From Gemmatimonadota bacterium (GTDB lineage: Bacteria; Latescibacterota; UBA2968; UBA8231), in the NCBI GenBank assembly GCA_009841115.1, contig VXML01000017.1, positions 62,001 to 126,000 of the forward strand: DNA of 64,000 nt, read 5' to 3'. Shown piece by piece: positions 36,017 to 44,128 of the stretch. The position numbers and the translations under genes are program-made. The notes beneath the pieces were generated by a model that worked only from the letters and a program-made list of their open reading frames with translations, searched no databases and was not told the origin of the DNA. The first letter of the stretch is position 1; every line of letters begins with the position of its first letter.

Positions 36017-36916
36017 ATGGAACGGAAAACCGCTGCTGAATACGATCCACAACTGCTCAAGCTGTACGATCGCTATGTCCACGGCGACATTGACCGCCGC
36101 CAGTTTCTCGATGATGCGGCCCGTTTTGCCATCGGCGGGCTGACAGCTACTGCGCTGTTGGACAGTCTCACGCCCAACTACGCCTTTGCTCAGCAAGTAG
36201 CCGCAGATGACGAACGCATTGCCACCGAGTACGTGTCCTATCCTTCCCCGCAGGGACACGAACAGACGCGCGCCGCCCTCGTGCAGCCCGTGACTGACGA
36301 GGGAAGCAAAATCCCAGGCGTCCTCGTCATTCACGAAAACAGAGGGCTAAACCCCTATGTCGAAGACGTCGCGCGCCGCGTAGCCACAGCCGGTTTTCTC
36401 GCCTTGGCCCCGGATGCGCTGGCACCGCTGGGCGGCTATCCAGGCACGGACGACGAAGGGCGTGCGCTGCAACGACAACTCGACTCAGAGAAAGTAACGC
36501 AAGACTTCATTGCGGCCGCCCAATACCTCAAAGCGCATCCTGCCTGTAGTGGCAAAGTGGGCGTCGTCGGCTTCTGCTTTGGCGGTGGCATGTCCAACGA
36601 GCTAGCCGTGCGCATCCCAGAAGTAATCTCAGCAGCCGTGCCCTTTTACGGTCGGCAACCAGCGGCTGAAGATGTGCCCAAAATCAAGGCGCGGTTACTG
36701 ATCCACTATGCCGAACTAGATGAGAGAATCAACGTCGGCTGGCCGGCGTACCAGGTCGCGCTAAAAGAAGCCGACATCGACTATGCAATGCACATGTACC
36801 CAGGCGTCAACCACGGCTTCCACAACGACACCACGCCCCGCTACGACGAAGCAGCCGCCAAACTGGCTTGGGAACGCACAATTAGCTTCTTCAACGAAAC
36901 GTTGAACGCTAAATAA
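36017..36916 (+). CDS. Dienelactone hydrolase family protein with Tat-like signal (YghX-like)
   Basis: This is a 299-residue protein. The N-terminus carries [20 protein letters not shown], a twin-arginine signal. The alpha/beta hydrolase part has the Cys nucleophile in [12 protein letters not shown], Asp in [12 protein letters not shown] and His in [11 protein letters not shown]. Dienelactone hydrolases open lactone rings, but the exported YghX-type proteins have no firm substrate. Its stop codon shares one base with the start of the membrane protein gene downstream, so the two are coupled. Confidence 0.9.
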   Translation: MERKTAAEYDPQLLKLYDRYVHGDIDRRQFLDDAARFAIGGLTATALLDSLTPNYAFAQQVAADDERIATEYVSYPSPQGHEQTRAALVQPVTDEGSKIPGVLVIHENRGLNPYVEDVARRVATAGFLALAPDALAPLGGYPGTDDEGRALQRQLDSEKVTQDFIAAAQYLKAHPACSGKVGVVGFCFGGGMSNELAVRIPEVISAAVPFYGRQPAAEDVPKIKARLLIHYAELDERINVGWPAYQVALKEADIDYAMHMYPGVNHGFHNDTTPRYDEAAAKLAWERTISFFNETLNAK

Positions 36917-37374
36917 TGGCCGATAGCAAAAGAGACGGTGGAGTCGTTTCTTTGCGGCGAGGTATCCTACTGATTTTTGTCATAGGTACCATAGGACTAG
37001 GCACCGAATTACTGCTGCTTGATCATTTTGAAGAATGGCGTCAACAGATACCTCTAGCGTTGTTAGCGTTCGGCTTGGTCTTAGTGGCGGCGCGGCTACT
37101 TTACCGGGGCGCGATCATCCTGCGCCTATTCCGCTTGACCATGCTGGCTTTTGTCTTAGGCGGCATGGTCGGCCTCTGGTTCCATCTTAGTTCCAATATG
37201 GAATTTGAATTGGAAATGCACCCGACGCTGAGCGGGTTGGAACTTCTTTTTCAAGCATTGAGCGGCGCCATGCCAGCATTGGCACCTGGAGCACTAGTCC
37301 AGCTAGGCCTGATTGGGTTTCTTTATACTTACCAACACCCGGCGCTGATCCGGGAGCGAACAAAGGAGAATTAA
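36916..37374 (+). CDS. Small membrane protein, four predicted helices
   Basis: This is a 152-residue protein with four hydrophobic segments: LLIFVIGTIGLGTELLLL, LALLAFGLVLVAARLL, LTMLAFVLGGMVGLWF and GALVQLGLIGFLYTY. I recognise no family. The start overlaps the dienelactone hydrolase stop and the ComEA-like gene begins 3 bp after its stop, so the three genes form one unit. Confidence 0.7.
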   Translation: MADSKRDGGVVSLRRGILLIFVIGTIGLGTELLLLDHFEEWRQQIPLALLAFGLVLVAARLLYRGAIILRLFRLTMLAFVLGGMVGLWFHLSSNMEFELEMHPTLSGLELLFQALSGAMPALAPGALVQLGLIGFLYTYQHPALIRERTKEN

Positions 37375-37377
37375 TCA

Positions 37378-38016
37378 ATGCAGCGCATCATTTCAGTAGC
37401 AGTTCTAACCATCTGCCTCTACGGTAGTAATGCCCAAGGACAGGTCGGCAAAAACGAAACAGTCCTCAACCCCAACCGAGCTGGCGTCGAACAACTGTTA
37501 GCCCTAGCGCAACTCGATTCGGCGTTAGCCGAGGGGATCATAAAACGGAGACCTTTTATCGGCATGGAAGCGTTCGACGCCTATTTGGATTCGACCTTGG
37601 CAGACTCGGTCCAAGCCGAACTGTATGTCAATCTCTTCCTCCCGATCAACCTCAATACCGCCAGCGACGCCAAGATGAAACTAGTGCCGGGAGTCGGCAA
37701 GCGCATGGCGCACGAGTTTGAGGAATACCGGCCCTACAAGAGCATGGCACAATGGAGACGAGAAATCGGAAAATACGTCGATGACGACGAACTGGCGAGA
37801 ATGGAACAGTACGTCTTCGTGCCGCTTGAACTAAACACGGCTAGCGAAGCGGATTTCCTCACAATCCCCGGAGTCGGCAAGCGCATGGCGCACGAGTTTG
37901 AGGAATACCGACCCTACAAGAGCATGGCACAATGGAGACGAGAAATCGGAAAATACGTCGATGACGACGAACTGGCGAGAATGGAACGGTATGTGTTTCT
38001 TGAGAATAGGCCCTAG
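37378..38016 (+). CDS. Secreted helix-hairpin-helix (ComEA-like) protein with duplicated domain
   Basis: This is a 212-residue protein with a signal peptide (ISVAVLTICLYGSNAQG) and three HhH units starting LNPNRAGVEQL, INLNTASDAKMK and LELNTASEADFL. Units two and three each contain the hairpin VPGVGKRMAHEFEEYRPY or IPGVGKRMAHEFEEYRPY and are almost identical. ComEA-type proteins bind DNA non-specifically in the periplasm, for uptake or repair. No other competence genes are near. The duplication is described in the repeat entry at 37690-37987. Confidence 0.8.
   Translation: MQRIISVAVLTICLYGSNAQGQVGKNETVLNPNRAGVEQLLALAQLDSALAEGIIKRRPFIGMEAFDAYLDSTLADSVQAELYVNLFLPINLNTASDAKMKLVPGVGKRMAHEFEEYRPYKSMAQWRREIGKYVDDDELARMEQYVFVPLELNTASEADFLTIPGVGKRMAHEFEEYRPYKSMAQWRREIGKYVDDDELARMERYVFLENRP
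37690..37987 (+). repeat. 180-bp in-frame duplication inside the ComEA-like gene
   Basis: Bases 37690-37807 and 37870-37987 are identical over 118 bp except one position (CCGGCCC against CCGACCC). The shift is 180 bp, exactly 60 codons, so the frame is kept. The near identity at third codon positions shows a recent event or ongoing gene conversion. Confidence 0.95.
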
Positions 38017-38058
38017 GATCGCTTGTGACGGCGTATATTTTTTAATGGAGATTAGACC

Positions 38059-38286
38059 ATGCGCATTCCCGGACAACGAATCAAGCGAACGCGGCTAATT
38101 CAGACTGATAAGTTTGTGGTTGCGGTAGAGGTCGAAATGGTCGTCCCAGCCGATGACCCGAGTGAGCCGTGCTATGAATCTGAAACGATTCAACTCCTGC
38201 GGGAGATCAAGGAGCACGCCGAACGGGAAGATGTGGCTTGGTTGACGAAAAAAGGCAAGGTGTACGCTGCTGTGGATGCAGCGTAA
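38059..38286 (+). CDS. Small conserved-type hypothetical protein
   Basis: This is a 75-residue protein with GGAG 9 bp before the ATG. It is acidic and mostly beta then helix (FVVAVEVEMVVPADDPSEP, ETIQLLREIKEHAERED). I do not recognise a family. It ends 11 bp before the TetR start, so the two are probably cotranscribed. Confidence 0.6.
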   Translation: MRIPGQRIKRTRLIQTDKFVVAVEVEMVVPADDPSEPCYESETIQLLREIKEHAEREDVAWLTKKGKVYAAVDAA

Positions 38287-38297
38287 AATTTCATACC

Positions 38298-38876
38298 ATG
38301 GCCAAAATAGATCGCAGAAAGCTCATTCTTGAAGAGGCGGCCCGCCTCTTCTCGGCCAAGCGCTTCGACGAAGTGCTCATGGACGACATTGCCCATCAGG
38401 CCGGCGTCGGCAAGGGGACGATCTACAAGTACTTTGCCGACAAGGAAGAGCTGTACTTTGCCGTGGTCTTTGAAGGCATCCGGCGGCTCAACGAGCAACT
38501 CCAGCGCAAGGCCAATCGCCAGCAGAATCCCGAAGACGAACTCCGTCGGATGGTCCACGCCATCGTCTCCTTCTTCAGCCAGAACCGCTTCTTCTTTCGC
38601 TTGATGTCGCACGAGGACGGCAAAAGCGAAGGCGGCAGGGGCGAAAACCGCAAGCGCTGGCGCGAGGAACGGCGCATCCAACTCGCAGCAATCGAATCCG
38701 TCCTACAAAACGGCGCTGAAGCGGGCGTCTTCTCCGTCGATCACCCAAAGGTCGAAGCCGCTATCCTCCGCGACATGGTGCGCTCGGTGATGATCCACTC
38801 AAGGGGGCTAAGCGTCGAGGCGATGGTCGATACCATCATGCGCATCTTCCTCCAAGGCGTGCGCAAGACGCCCTGA
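38298..38876 (+). CDS. TetR family transcriptional regulator
   Basis: This is a 192-residue protein. The start at 38298 gives the standard N-terminal helix-turn-helix: RRKLILEEAARLFSAKRF, MDDIAHQAGVGKGTIYKYFADKEELY (residues 6-50, split here). The remaining 140 residues form a ligand-binding helical domain of unknown ligand. TetR proteins repress efflux and other genes through about 20-bp palindromes. A palindrome of that kind sits in front of the RND operon at 19718, and I see none just upstream of this gene. Control of that operon is a guess. Confidence 0.88.
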   Translation: MAKIDRRKLILEEAARLFSAKRFDEVLMDDIAHQAGVGKGTIYKYFADKEELYFAVVFEGIRRLNEQLQRKANRQQNPEDELRRMVHAIVSFFSQNRFFFRLMSHEDGKSEGGRGENRKRWREERRIQLAAIESVLQNGAEAGVFSVDHPKVEAAILRDMVRSVMIHSRGLSVEAMVDTIMRIFLQGVRKTP

Positions 38877-38934
38877 GCGACGATTGCGTTATCTATGTAT
38901 ATTAAAGCGTCTCTTGGCTAAAGGACTTTCCGAT

Positions 38935-39648
38935 ATGGGATCTATCGCAACAGATGATATACGCGCAATGCCCTGTTACAGCATTCCCGAGGCTGCTCAC
39001 TACCTGCGCATTCCTGAGACTACCCTTCGCTCTTGGGTGCGAGGCCGCAAGTATCCCACTAGCGGGGGGGACCAATTCTTCCAACCTGTAATCGAGCTAC
39101 CAGACGATAGCCAGAATCTTCTATCCTTTATCAATCTGGTCGAAATCCACGTACTTGATGCCATTCGCCGCGACCATCGCATATCACTGCACAAGGTCAG
39201 GATTGCCATCGATTTCATCAAAGAAGAACTAAAGTCCGATCTCCCTCTCGCATACCACAAGCTCGAAACCGACGGCTTGGACCTCTTTGTCGAGGAATAC
39301 GGTCAACTCATCAATGTCTCTCAGGCTGGGCAACTGGTACTTCGGAACCTGTTGCAGGCACATCTGCGGCGTATTGATAGAGATTCGGCTGGTTATGCTC
39401 GGAGGCTATACCCTTTCACTCGCAAGCGCCTAGGCCAACAATTTATAGAAGAACCCAAGGCAATCGTCATTGATCCTCGCATATCTTTTGGTCGCCCGGT
39501 GCTCGTAGGCACTGGAATTCCTACAGCTATTATTGCCGAACGCTACAAGGCTGGGGAAGCAATCGGTGCATTAGCGGACGACTATGGCCGCCCGACGCTC
39601 GAGATCGAAGAAGCGATCCGCTGTGAATTATACACCCGAGCAGCCTGA
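38935..39648 (+). CDS. DUF433 antitoxin with N-terminal MerR/HTH-like domain
   Basis: This is a 237-residue protein. The ATG at 38935 has AAAGGA upstream. Residues 10-35 look like a MerR-type helix-turn-helix (YSIPEAAHYLRIPETTLRSW). The C-terminal 70 residues are a DUF433 domain (DPRISFGRPVLVGTGIPT, IAERYKAGEAIGALADDYG, IEEAIRCEL). DUF433 proteins act as antitoxins to PIN-like proteins of the VapC45/DUF5615 type. The toxin gene overlaps its 3' end by 26 bp. Confidence 0.85.
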   Translation: MGSIATDDIRAMPCYSIPEAAHYLRIPETTLRSWVRGRKYPTSGGDQFFQPVIELPDDSQNLLSFINLVEIHVLDAIRRDHRISLHKVRIAIDFIKEELKSDLPLAYHKLETDGLDLFVEEYGQLINVSQAGQLVLRNLLQAHLRRIDRDSAGYARRLYPFTRKRLGQQFIEEPKAIVIDPRISFGRPVLVGTGIPTAIIAERYKAGEAIGALADDYGRPTLEIEEAIRCELYTRAA

Positions 39649-40038
39649 GCCACTTGTTTTCTTCATCGACCGTTCTCTAGGGAAGAAGACGATTGCCGAC
39701 GCCCTCAAGCAAGAGGGCGCTAAGGTCCATGTTCACGACGACCTGTTCCCCGCTGACACTGAAGACGAACGTTGGCTCAGGAGGTCGGCAATAGAAAATG
39801 GGTCGTTCTCACTAAGGATCTCAGAATCAGATATCGAACGTCTGAGCGCCTAGCCGTCAAGGCTAATAACGTAGCCATGTTTACACTTACTGCCCGAGAT
39901 TGTCAGGGCAGCGAAATGGCCGATATATTCGTCAAGGCGCTTCCCCGGATAGCTCGTTTCCTCAAAGAGAATCAACCCCCGTTCATAGCGAAGGTGACCA
40001 GAAAGGGCAATGTCTCGATGCTGGTTGATCTTCATTAA
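39623..40038 (+). pseudogene. PIN-like toxin (VapC45/DUF5615 type), interrupted by a frameshift
   Basis: The gene starts at GTG 39623 inside the DUF433 gene and reads VNYTPEQPEPLVFFIDRSLGK, then DDLFPADTEDERWL. At about 39780 the frame breaks. The continuation EVGNRKWVVLTKDLRIRYR ... NVAMFTLTARDC ... lies in another frame. Restoring one G in the CAGGAGG run near 39780 gives WLREVGNRKW, the PIN-like core. This is either a natural loss of toxin with its antitoxin kept, a sequencing error, or a rare programmed shift. The PIN-like acidic residues (Asp in FFIDRS, Asp-Glu in DTEDERWL) are present. Confidence 0.75.
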
Positions 40039-40111
40039 GTCCAAAGTCAATAGTCACAGACCACCGACACACCACCATTCCTAATTCCCCAAAAATCCTT
40101 GAAAATTGCTC

Positions 40112-40378
40112 TTAAAAAAATTGAAGAAAGAGAGGGGGAATATGTCGGGTGATCCTGGATTTGAAAAAAAGTAATGCAGCATTCCCCATTTTCACTTTCC
40201 TTCTGTCTCCTCCACCACCAAAAACAGGATTAATATGATCTACTTGTAACTTATCTTTCTCCTGTCCACATCCCCAACAGCGAGAACCAAATTTCCCTCT
40301 AAGAATGCCTTTTATCGTACCCTTGTGACCAGATATAACTTTCTTTCTCTCACGGCGTTTATACTCATTTACATCCAT
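40112..40378 (-). CDS. HNH endonuclease remnant in an AT-rich islet
   Basis: The 88-residue frame contains the HNH-type motif CWGCGQEKDKLQVDHINPVFGG with the Cys pair, the DH and the downstream Asn (MGNAALL), but it lacks the usual second Cys pair and ends soon after. The start MDVNEYKRR is a guess; the frame is open upstream to about 40500 and may belong to a decayed longer protein. Base composition is clearly AT-richer than neighbours, a sign of a foreign origin. Confidence 0.45.
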   Translation of the reverse strand: MDVNEYKRRERKKVISGHKGTIKGILRGKFGSRCWGCGQEKDKLQVDHINPVFGGGGDRRKVKMGNAALLFFKSRITRHIPPLFLQFF

Positions 40379-40401
40379 ACTCTTTATTCTTTCAGAATGA
40401 G

Positions 40402-40536
40402 TCAATCCAACTTGCAAACATAACGGGTTCGAGCCTCTAAAATAAAAGTATCCCCGGATTTCAATGTATCCCCTCGGGTGATCCTTGACCTTAAATTCAA
40501 GCCAAGATCTTTACATTTTCCCTTGGCAAAAACCAT
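40402..40536 (-). CDS. Possible small protein in AT-rich islet
   Basis: A frame of 44 residues (starting MVFAKGKCKDLGLNLRS) precedes the HNH remnant in a different frame. It may be the displaced 5' part of the same decayed gene or only chance. There is no clear ribosome-binding site. Confidence 0.2.
   Translation of the reverse strand: MVFAKGKCKDLGLNLRSRITRGDTLKSGDTFILEARTRYVCKLD
40448..40485. repeat. Direct repeats GTATCCCC and TCGGGTGATCCT at islet edge
   Basis: GTATCCCC occurs at 40448-40455 and 40466-40473. The 12-mer TCGGGTGATCCT occurs at 40474-40485 and again at 40145-40156, flanking the HNH frame as direct repeats 329 bp apart. Confidence 0.5.
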
Positions 40537-40593
40537 CCCAGAAACGTTAATTTTTCAAACTATCCCCAAAAGCAAAAATCCGATTCTGTCAGC

Positions 40594-42201
40594 TCAAAAC
40601 TGCCGCTCACCATCGATAGCCGCGTCCCAACGCTGCGAGTACAGGTAATCCATCGCGGCCTGCGTGGCTGTGGGCGAACCAATCTGCTGCAGGGCACTGA
40701 GCGCGAACGCGCCTACGTGGCCGCAAGAATCGTCGAGCGCCCTGAAAAGCTGGGATTCTAACGGAGCGGCGGCTTGGCCAAGCTGGGCGCACGCTATTGC
40801 CGCGTTGGTCCGCACTTGGTCGCGGGGTACCCAGCGGCGGCCAGCTTCCTCCTGCCAATTTGGATGATCGGCCGAGAGCATTCGCCCCAAGGCTTCCACT
40901 GGTACGCCTTGCGCAATATTGCCCAGCGCGACGAGGGCCGTGCGCACTAAGCGATGCGAGCCATCTTCAAGGCTCCGCGTCAACGCCGGGACTGCTGCTG
41001 CCGCGTGCGAATCCATCTCGCCGAGGGCAAAGGCGGCGTTGACTTGAGTCCATTCGCTTTCGTCCGCCAGCAACTCACAAAGCGCCTCGACCGCGGGTTC
41101 GCCAACCGCTGCTAAAGCCTGCGCCGCATCTTCCATGTTAGTCGCCCCCTCGTTCCAAGCGGGCGGTGCCTCATGTTGGTCGGCCTCGCGACCTGCTGCG
41201 CGCAACGCTTTGGCCAGCAGCGCGACCGTCGGCTCGCCGATCGCGCCCAGCGCGTAAGTCGCGGCCGCGCGCATGGCTTGGTGATCAGTGCCCAAACACT
41301 CGACGAGCACTGGCACGGCTGCAGCCGCATCAACGCCGAATCCAGCCAATTGCTGTGCCGCCGCCAGCCGCTGCGCTAAGTCCACCTCTACGTCGAGCTG
41401 AGCAATGAGAGCCGCCACGTCTCCAGTGGCCTGTGGCCAGCTATCGTAGCGATCCCGCTTGCCGCACAGCCAGTCCCAAGTGTGCGCCCAAGCCAGTTCC
41501 AAATCGTAGGGAGACTCAATGCGTTGGGGCTTCTGCCAGTGCATGCTTTTGCAGTCCCAAGTCGGTGCCGTCGGCTCGGAGGCTCGCATGTAGATGAACT
41601 TAATCATGTGCCGATGCCTCGGCAGCAGGCTGACGCCAGCCGCGTGACCCACATCGAAGTGCGTCAGCGACACCGTGCCGGCCCGACCGGCCAATGGCAA
41701 GGCGCGCGCCCGGTCCTCGTCCGTCAGTCCCCGATTGAACTGCGTGCCCGGAATCACGTGCGTCGGCCCCAACTCGACCGGCGAATCCTGCGGATAGTAC
41801 ATGATCCGCGCATAGCGCAGATAGTGCTGGCGCGGATGACCCATCGGCGTGTACCCATCCTGATGGCAGTTCCGGCGCAGCCTTTCTTCGGCCTCGGCCT
41901 CGGGCACGAGTTTCTCCACCGGCTTGAGGGGATGGCAGTAGCGGTGCGGATGCTCCAAGTAGTTCGGGCCTAAGACGCTGATGAGCGCGCCGCGCACCTC
42001 GGGCGAGTTGAGCACGTGGCGCATAGCGGGCACGCGCGGCAGGATATTGTTACCCGGGTTTAACTCGGAGTCGATGATTTGGTTGAGCCGCTCATAGCAC
42101 GCCTCGTGCGTCCCCTCGGGCACGGTCGGCTCAAAGACCAAATAGCCATTGACGATAAACTCGCGCATCTGCTCGTCGGTGAGCAGGATCGGGTCGGTCA
42201 T
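40594..42201 (-). CDS. Phytanoyl-CoA dioxygenase family protein fused to HEAT repeats
   Basis: This is a 535-residue protein. Residues 1-260 are a PhyH-type Fe(II)/2-oxoglutarate oxygenase, with the metal motif HQD (His113, Asp115 in NCHQDGYTP) and the distal His in LTHFDVGHAAG. Residues 270-520 are about six HEAT/PBS-lyase-like repeats (AAATYALGAIGEPTVALLAK, VNAAFALGEMDSHAAAAVPAL, VRTALVALGNIAQ). PhyH enzymes hydroxylate varied small molecules; the repeat domain suggests a protein partner or large substrate. It is a single gene on the minus strand, 26 bp after nadE. The substrate is unknown. Confidence 0.88.
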   Translation of the reverse strand: MTDPILLTDEQMREFIVNGYLVFEPTVPEGTHEACYERLNQIIDSELNPGNNILPRVPAMRHVLNSPEVRGALISVLGPNYLEHPHRYCHPLKPVEKLVPEAEAEERLRRNCHQDGYTPMGHPRQHYLRYARIMYYPQDSPVELGPTHVIPGTQFNRGLTDEDRARALPLAGRAGTVSLTHFDVGHAAGVSLLPRHRHMIKFIYMRASEPTAPTWDCKSMHWQKPQRIESPYDLELAWAHTWDWLCGKRDRYDSWPQATGDVAALIAQLDVEVDLAQRLAAAQQLAGFGVDAAAAVPVLVECLGTDHQAMRAAATYALGAIGEPTVALLAKALRAAGREADQHEAPPAWNEGATNMEDAAQALAAVGEPAVEALCELLADESEWTQVNAAFALGEMDSHAAAAVPALTRSLEDGSHRLVRTALVALGNIAQGVPVEALGRMLSADHPNWQEEAGRRWVPRDQVRTNAAIACAQLGQAAAPLESQLFRALDDSCGHVGAFALSALQQIGSPTATQAAMDYLYSQRWDAAIDGERQF

Positions 42202-42232
42202 GATACAAGCTCCTTCACTGTTGAAATGCCAT

Positions 42233-44128
42233 TCAAATCCGCACCTTCAGGGCCTCGGCCTTTAACTGTTCACATCGACGCGGCGCGTACGGAGGCTGTT
42301 GGGTCTCGCGCAAATCAAAGCCAAAGGCGCGCTTGCTCAAAACGATGACTGGCGGCGCTTGAATCCGCTTGAAATAGTTGATCCGCACTTGGCGCTCCAC
42401 CCATTCGAGATCTTCGATCCAGCTACGCGCGTCCGGGAAGTACGCGCGAAAGCGCGCCTCGTCGTCCCATTCCAACTTCTCTAGCAACACGCCCTTTATA
42501 AACCACTGCAACAAATCGCTGCTGTGCCGCCGGTATTCGATGAACTGCCGCAGCACAGCGTCGTGGTATCCATACTTGATCGGATCGCCCAAGCCCTGCG
42601 TCACATCTTGGGCCTCAGACAGCTCGGCACTGGGCACAACCGAGCCGTCAAGCAAATTCTCCGGCACTACAACGCGGCCATAAACATCCTCATTGAGAAA
42701 GCGCGCCAGCGCGAAGACCTGCACCTTGTACAGGTCGGCAATCGGAGCCACTGCGCCGCTGACGTCCCCGTAGAGCGTGGCATAGCCCAAGGCGACCTCG
42801 GTCTTGTTGCCGTTGGACGTGAACACGAGTCCGTATTTGGCCGCTAAGCCGGAGAGCACATCGGCAAAGCGGATGCGCGCCTGTACGTTCTCATCCACCA
42901 ACCGAGTGTACTCGCCCTGGCCCACGGAAAATTCCGCGCCCTGCACGAGCGCGGCTACAGCCTCGTACAGCGATTCAATTGGGCAGCAAAGGTAATCAAC
43001 GCCCAGCGCAGCGCACAGCGAACGGGCATTGTCTTGGGTCACAGCGGCGTTAAAACGCGTCGGCATGTTGACCGCAAACACGCGCTCCGGGCCAAAGGCG
43101 CGCTCCAGCAGACAGCAGACCACGCTGGAGTCCACGCCGCCGCTCGTTGCAATCAGGAACTTGCTCTCCGCACCGCGCACGTCGTCCAAGTGCCGCAGCC
43201 CAGTGAGGATACCCGCATACTGAGCTTCGATCTCGCTTTGGGGCGGCGCGACCTCGCCGCGGCCCGTGAGCACGAGCTGTTCCCGCCACGGACGCGCGCG
43301 GCACGCAATGTCCCCATTGGAGTCGTACGCCGTGCTATCGCCGTCAAAGACAATAATGTTCTTGCCGTTGTTCTGCGCCCCAACTTGGTTGACGTAGAAA
43401 AACGGCAGGGGCGAGCGCGCCAGTATCTGGCTCACCACGCGGTTCCGCTTGTCGCTTTTCTGCCAAGTAAAGGGCGAGGACGAGAGGTTAAATACGGCCT
43501 CAGCGCCACGGCGGCGATACAGCGCGAGCGTGTCGAGGGGCTCGCCGCTGTGACAGTAGTCTTCGCACCACATGTCCTCGCACAGTTGCACGCCAAAGCT
43601 AAAAGACCGCCCGTCCTGGAGCCGCACCTTGTACGGATGCAGCCAGTCCTCCAGCGGCCGCCCCTCGGCCTCAGCTAAGTGGCGCAATGAGAAGAAGTGC
43701 CGGTCGTCGTCAAAAAATCGGTAATTGGGATGCAGGGTCTTGGGGTGGACGTCGCAGGGCAGGCCAGCGGGCACGGCTTCGCGCACCGCGTATTCGCCGT
43801 TGGCGCACACATAGACGGCATTGTACTTGCGCTGTCGTCCATCCTGCCCCTTGTGGACGGGGTCCACCGCCACGTTGCCAAAGATCACGATCAACCCAGT
43901 GCTAGCCCGACAAATCTCGTCGCTATACGCAGCAAAATCCTCTACGTAAGCGTCCATCTCCCACAAGTCGCCGAGGATATAGCCGCTGATGCACAACTCG
44001 GAAAACACCACGACCTCAGCGCCGGCCTCTCGCGCCTGCGCGATAAAGGCCAGCATCCGCTCCGCGTTCAGGTCGGGCCGCCCGGGCTTGACCTCCATCT
44101 GCACCAAGGCGATTGCGGGCAGACCCAT
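42233..44128 (-). CDS. nadE: Glutamine-dependent NAD(+) synthetase
   Basis: This 631-residue protein starts at 44128, sharing one base with the stop of the aminotransferase gene (TGATG). The N-terminal half is a nitrilase-type glutaminase: VVFSELCISGY (Glu44), a Lys in LHPYKVRLQDG and the Cys in FGVQLCEDMWCED. The C-terminal half is the synthetase with the PP-loop ATSGGVDSSVV and later VFTSNGNKTEVALGY and AELSEAQDVTQG. It amidates nicotinate adenine dinucleotide to NAD with ATP, using ammonia from glutamine. It is the last gene of a four-gene NAD salvage operon. Confidence 0.95.
   Translation of the reverse strand: MGLPAIALVQMEVKPGRPDLNAERMLAFIAQAREAGAEVVVFSELCISGYILGDLWEMDAYVEDFAAYSDEICRASTGLIVIFGNVAVDPVHKGQDGRQRKYNAVYVCANGEYAVREAVPAGLPCDVHPKTLHPNYRFFDDDRHFFSLRHLAEAEGRPLEDWLHPYKVRLQDGRSFSFGVQLCEDMWCEDYCHSGEPLDTLALYRRRGAEAVFNLSSSPFTWQKSDKRNRVVSQILARSPLPFFYVNQVGAQNNGKNIIVFDGDSTAYDSNGDIACRARPWREQLVLTGRGEVAPPQSEIEAQYAGILTGLRHLDDVRGAESKFLIATSGGVDSSVVCCLLERAFGPERVFAVNMPTRFNAAVTQDNARSLCAALGVDYLCCPIESLYEAVAALVQGAEFSVGQGEYTRLVDENVQARIRFADVLSGLAAKYGLVFTSNGNKTEVALGYATLYGDVSGAVAPIADLYKVQVFALARFLNEDVYGRVVVPENLLDGSVVPSAELSEAQDVTQGLGDPIKYGYHDAVLRQFIEYRRHSSDLLQWFIKGVLLEKLEWDDEARFRAYFPDARSWIEDLEWVERQVRINYFKRIQAPPVIVLSKRAFGFDLRETQQPPYAPRRCEQLKAEALKVRI

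Noticed and set aside
40425-40440. GGGTTCGAGCC resembling a tRNA T-arm in the AT-rich islet
   Set aside because: The flanking stems do not pair and there is no cloverleaf.
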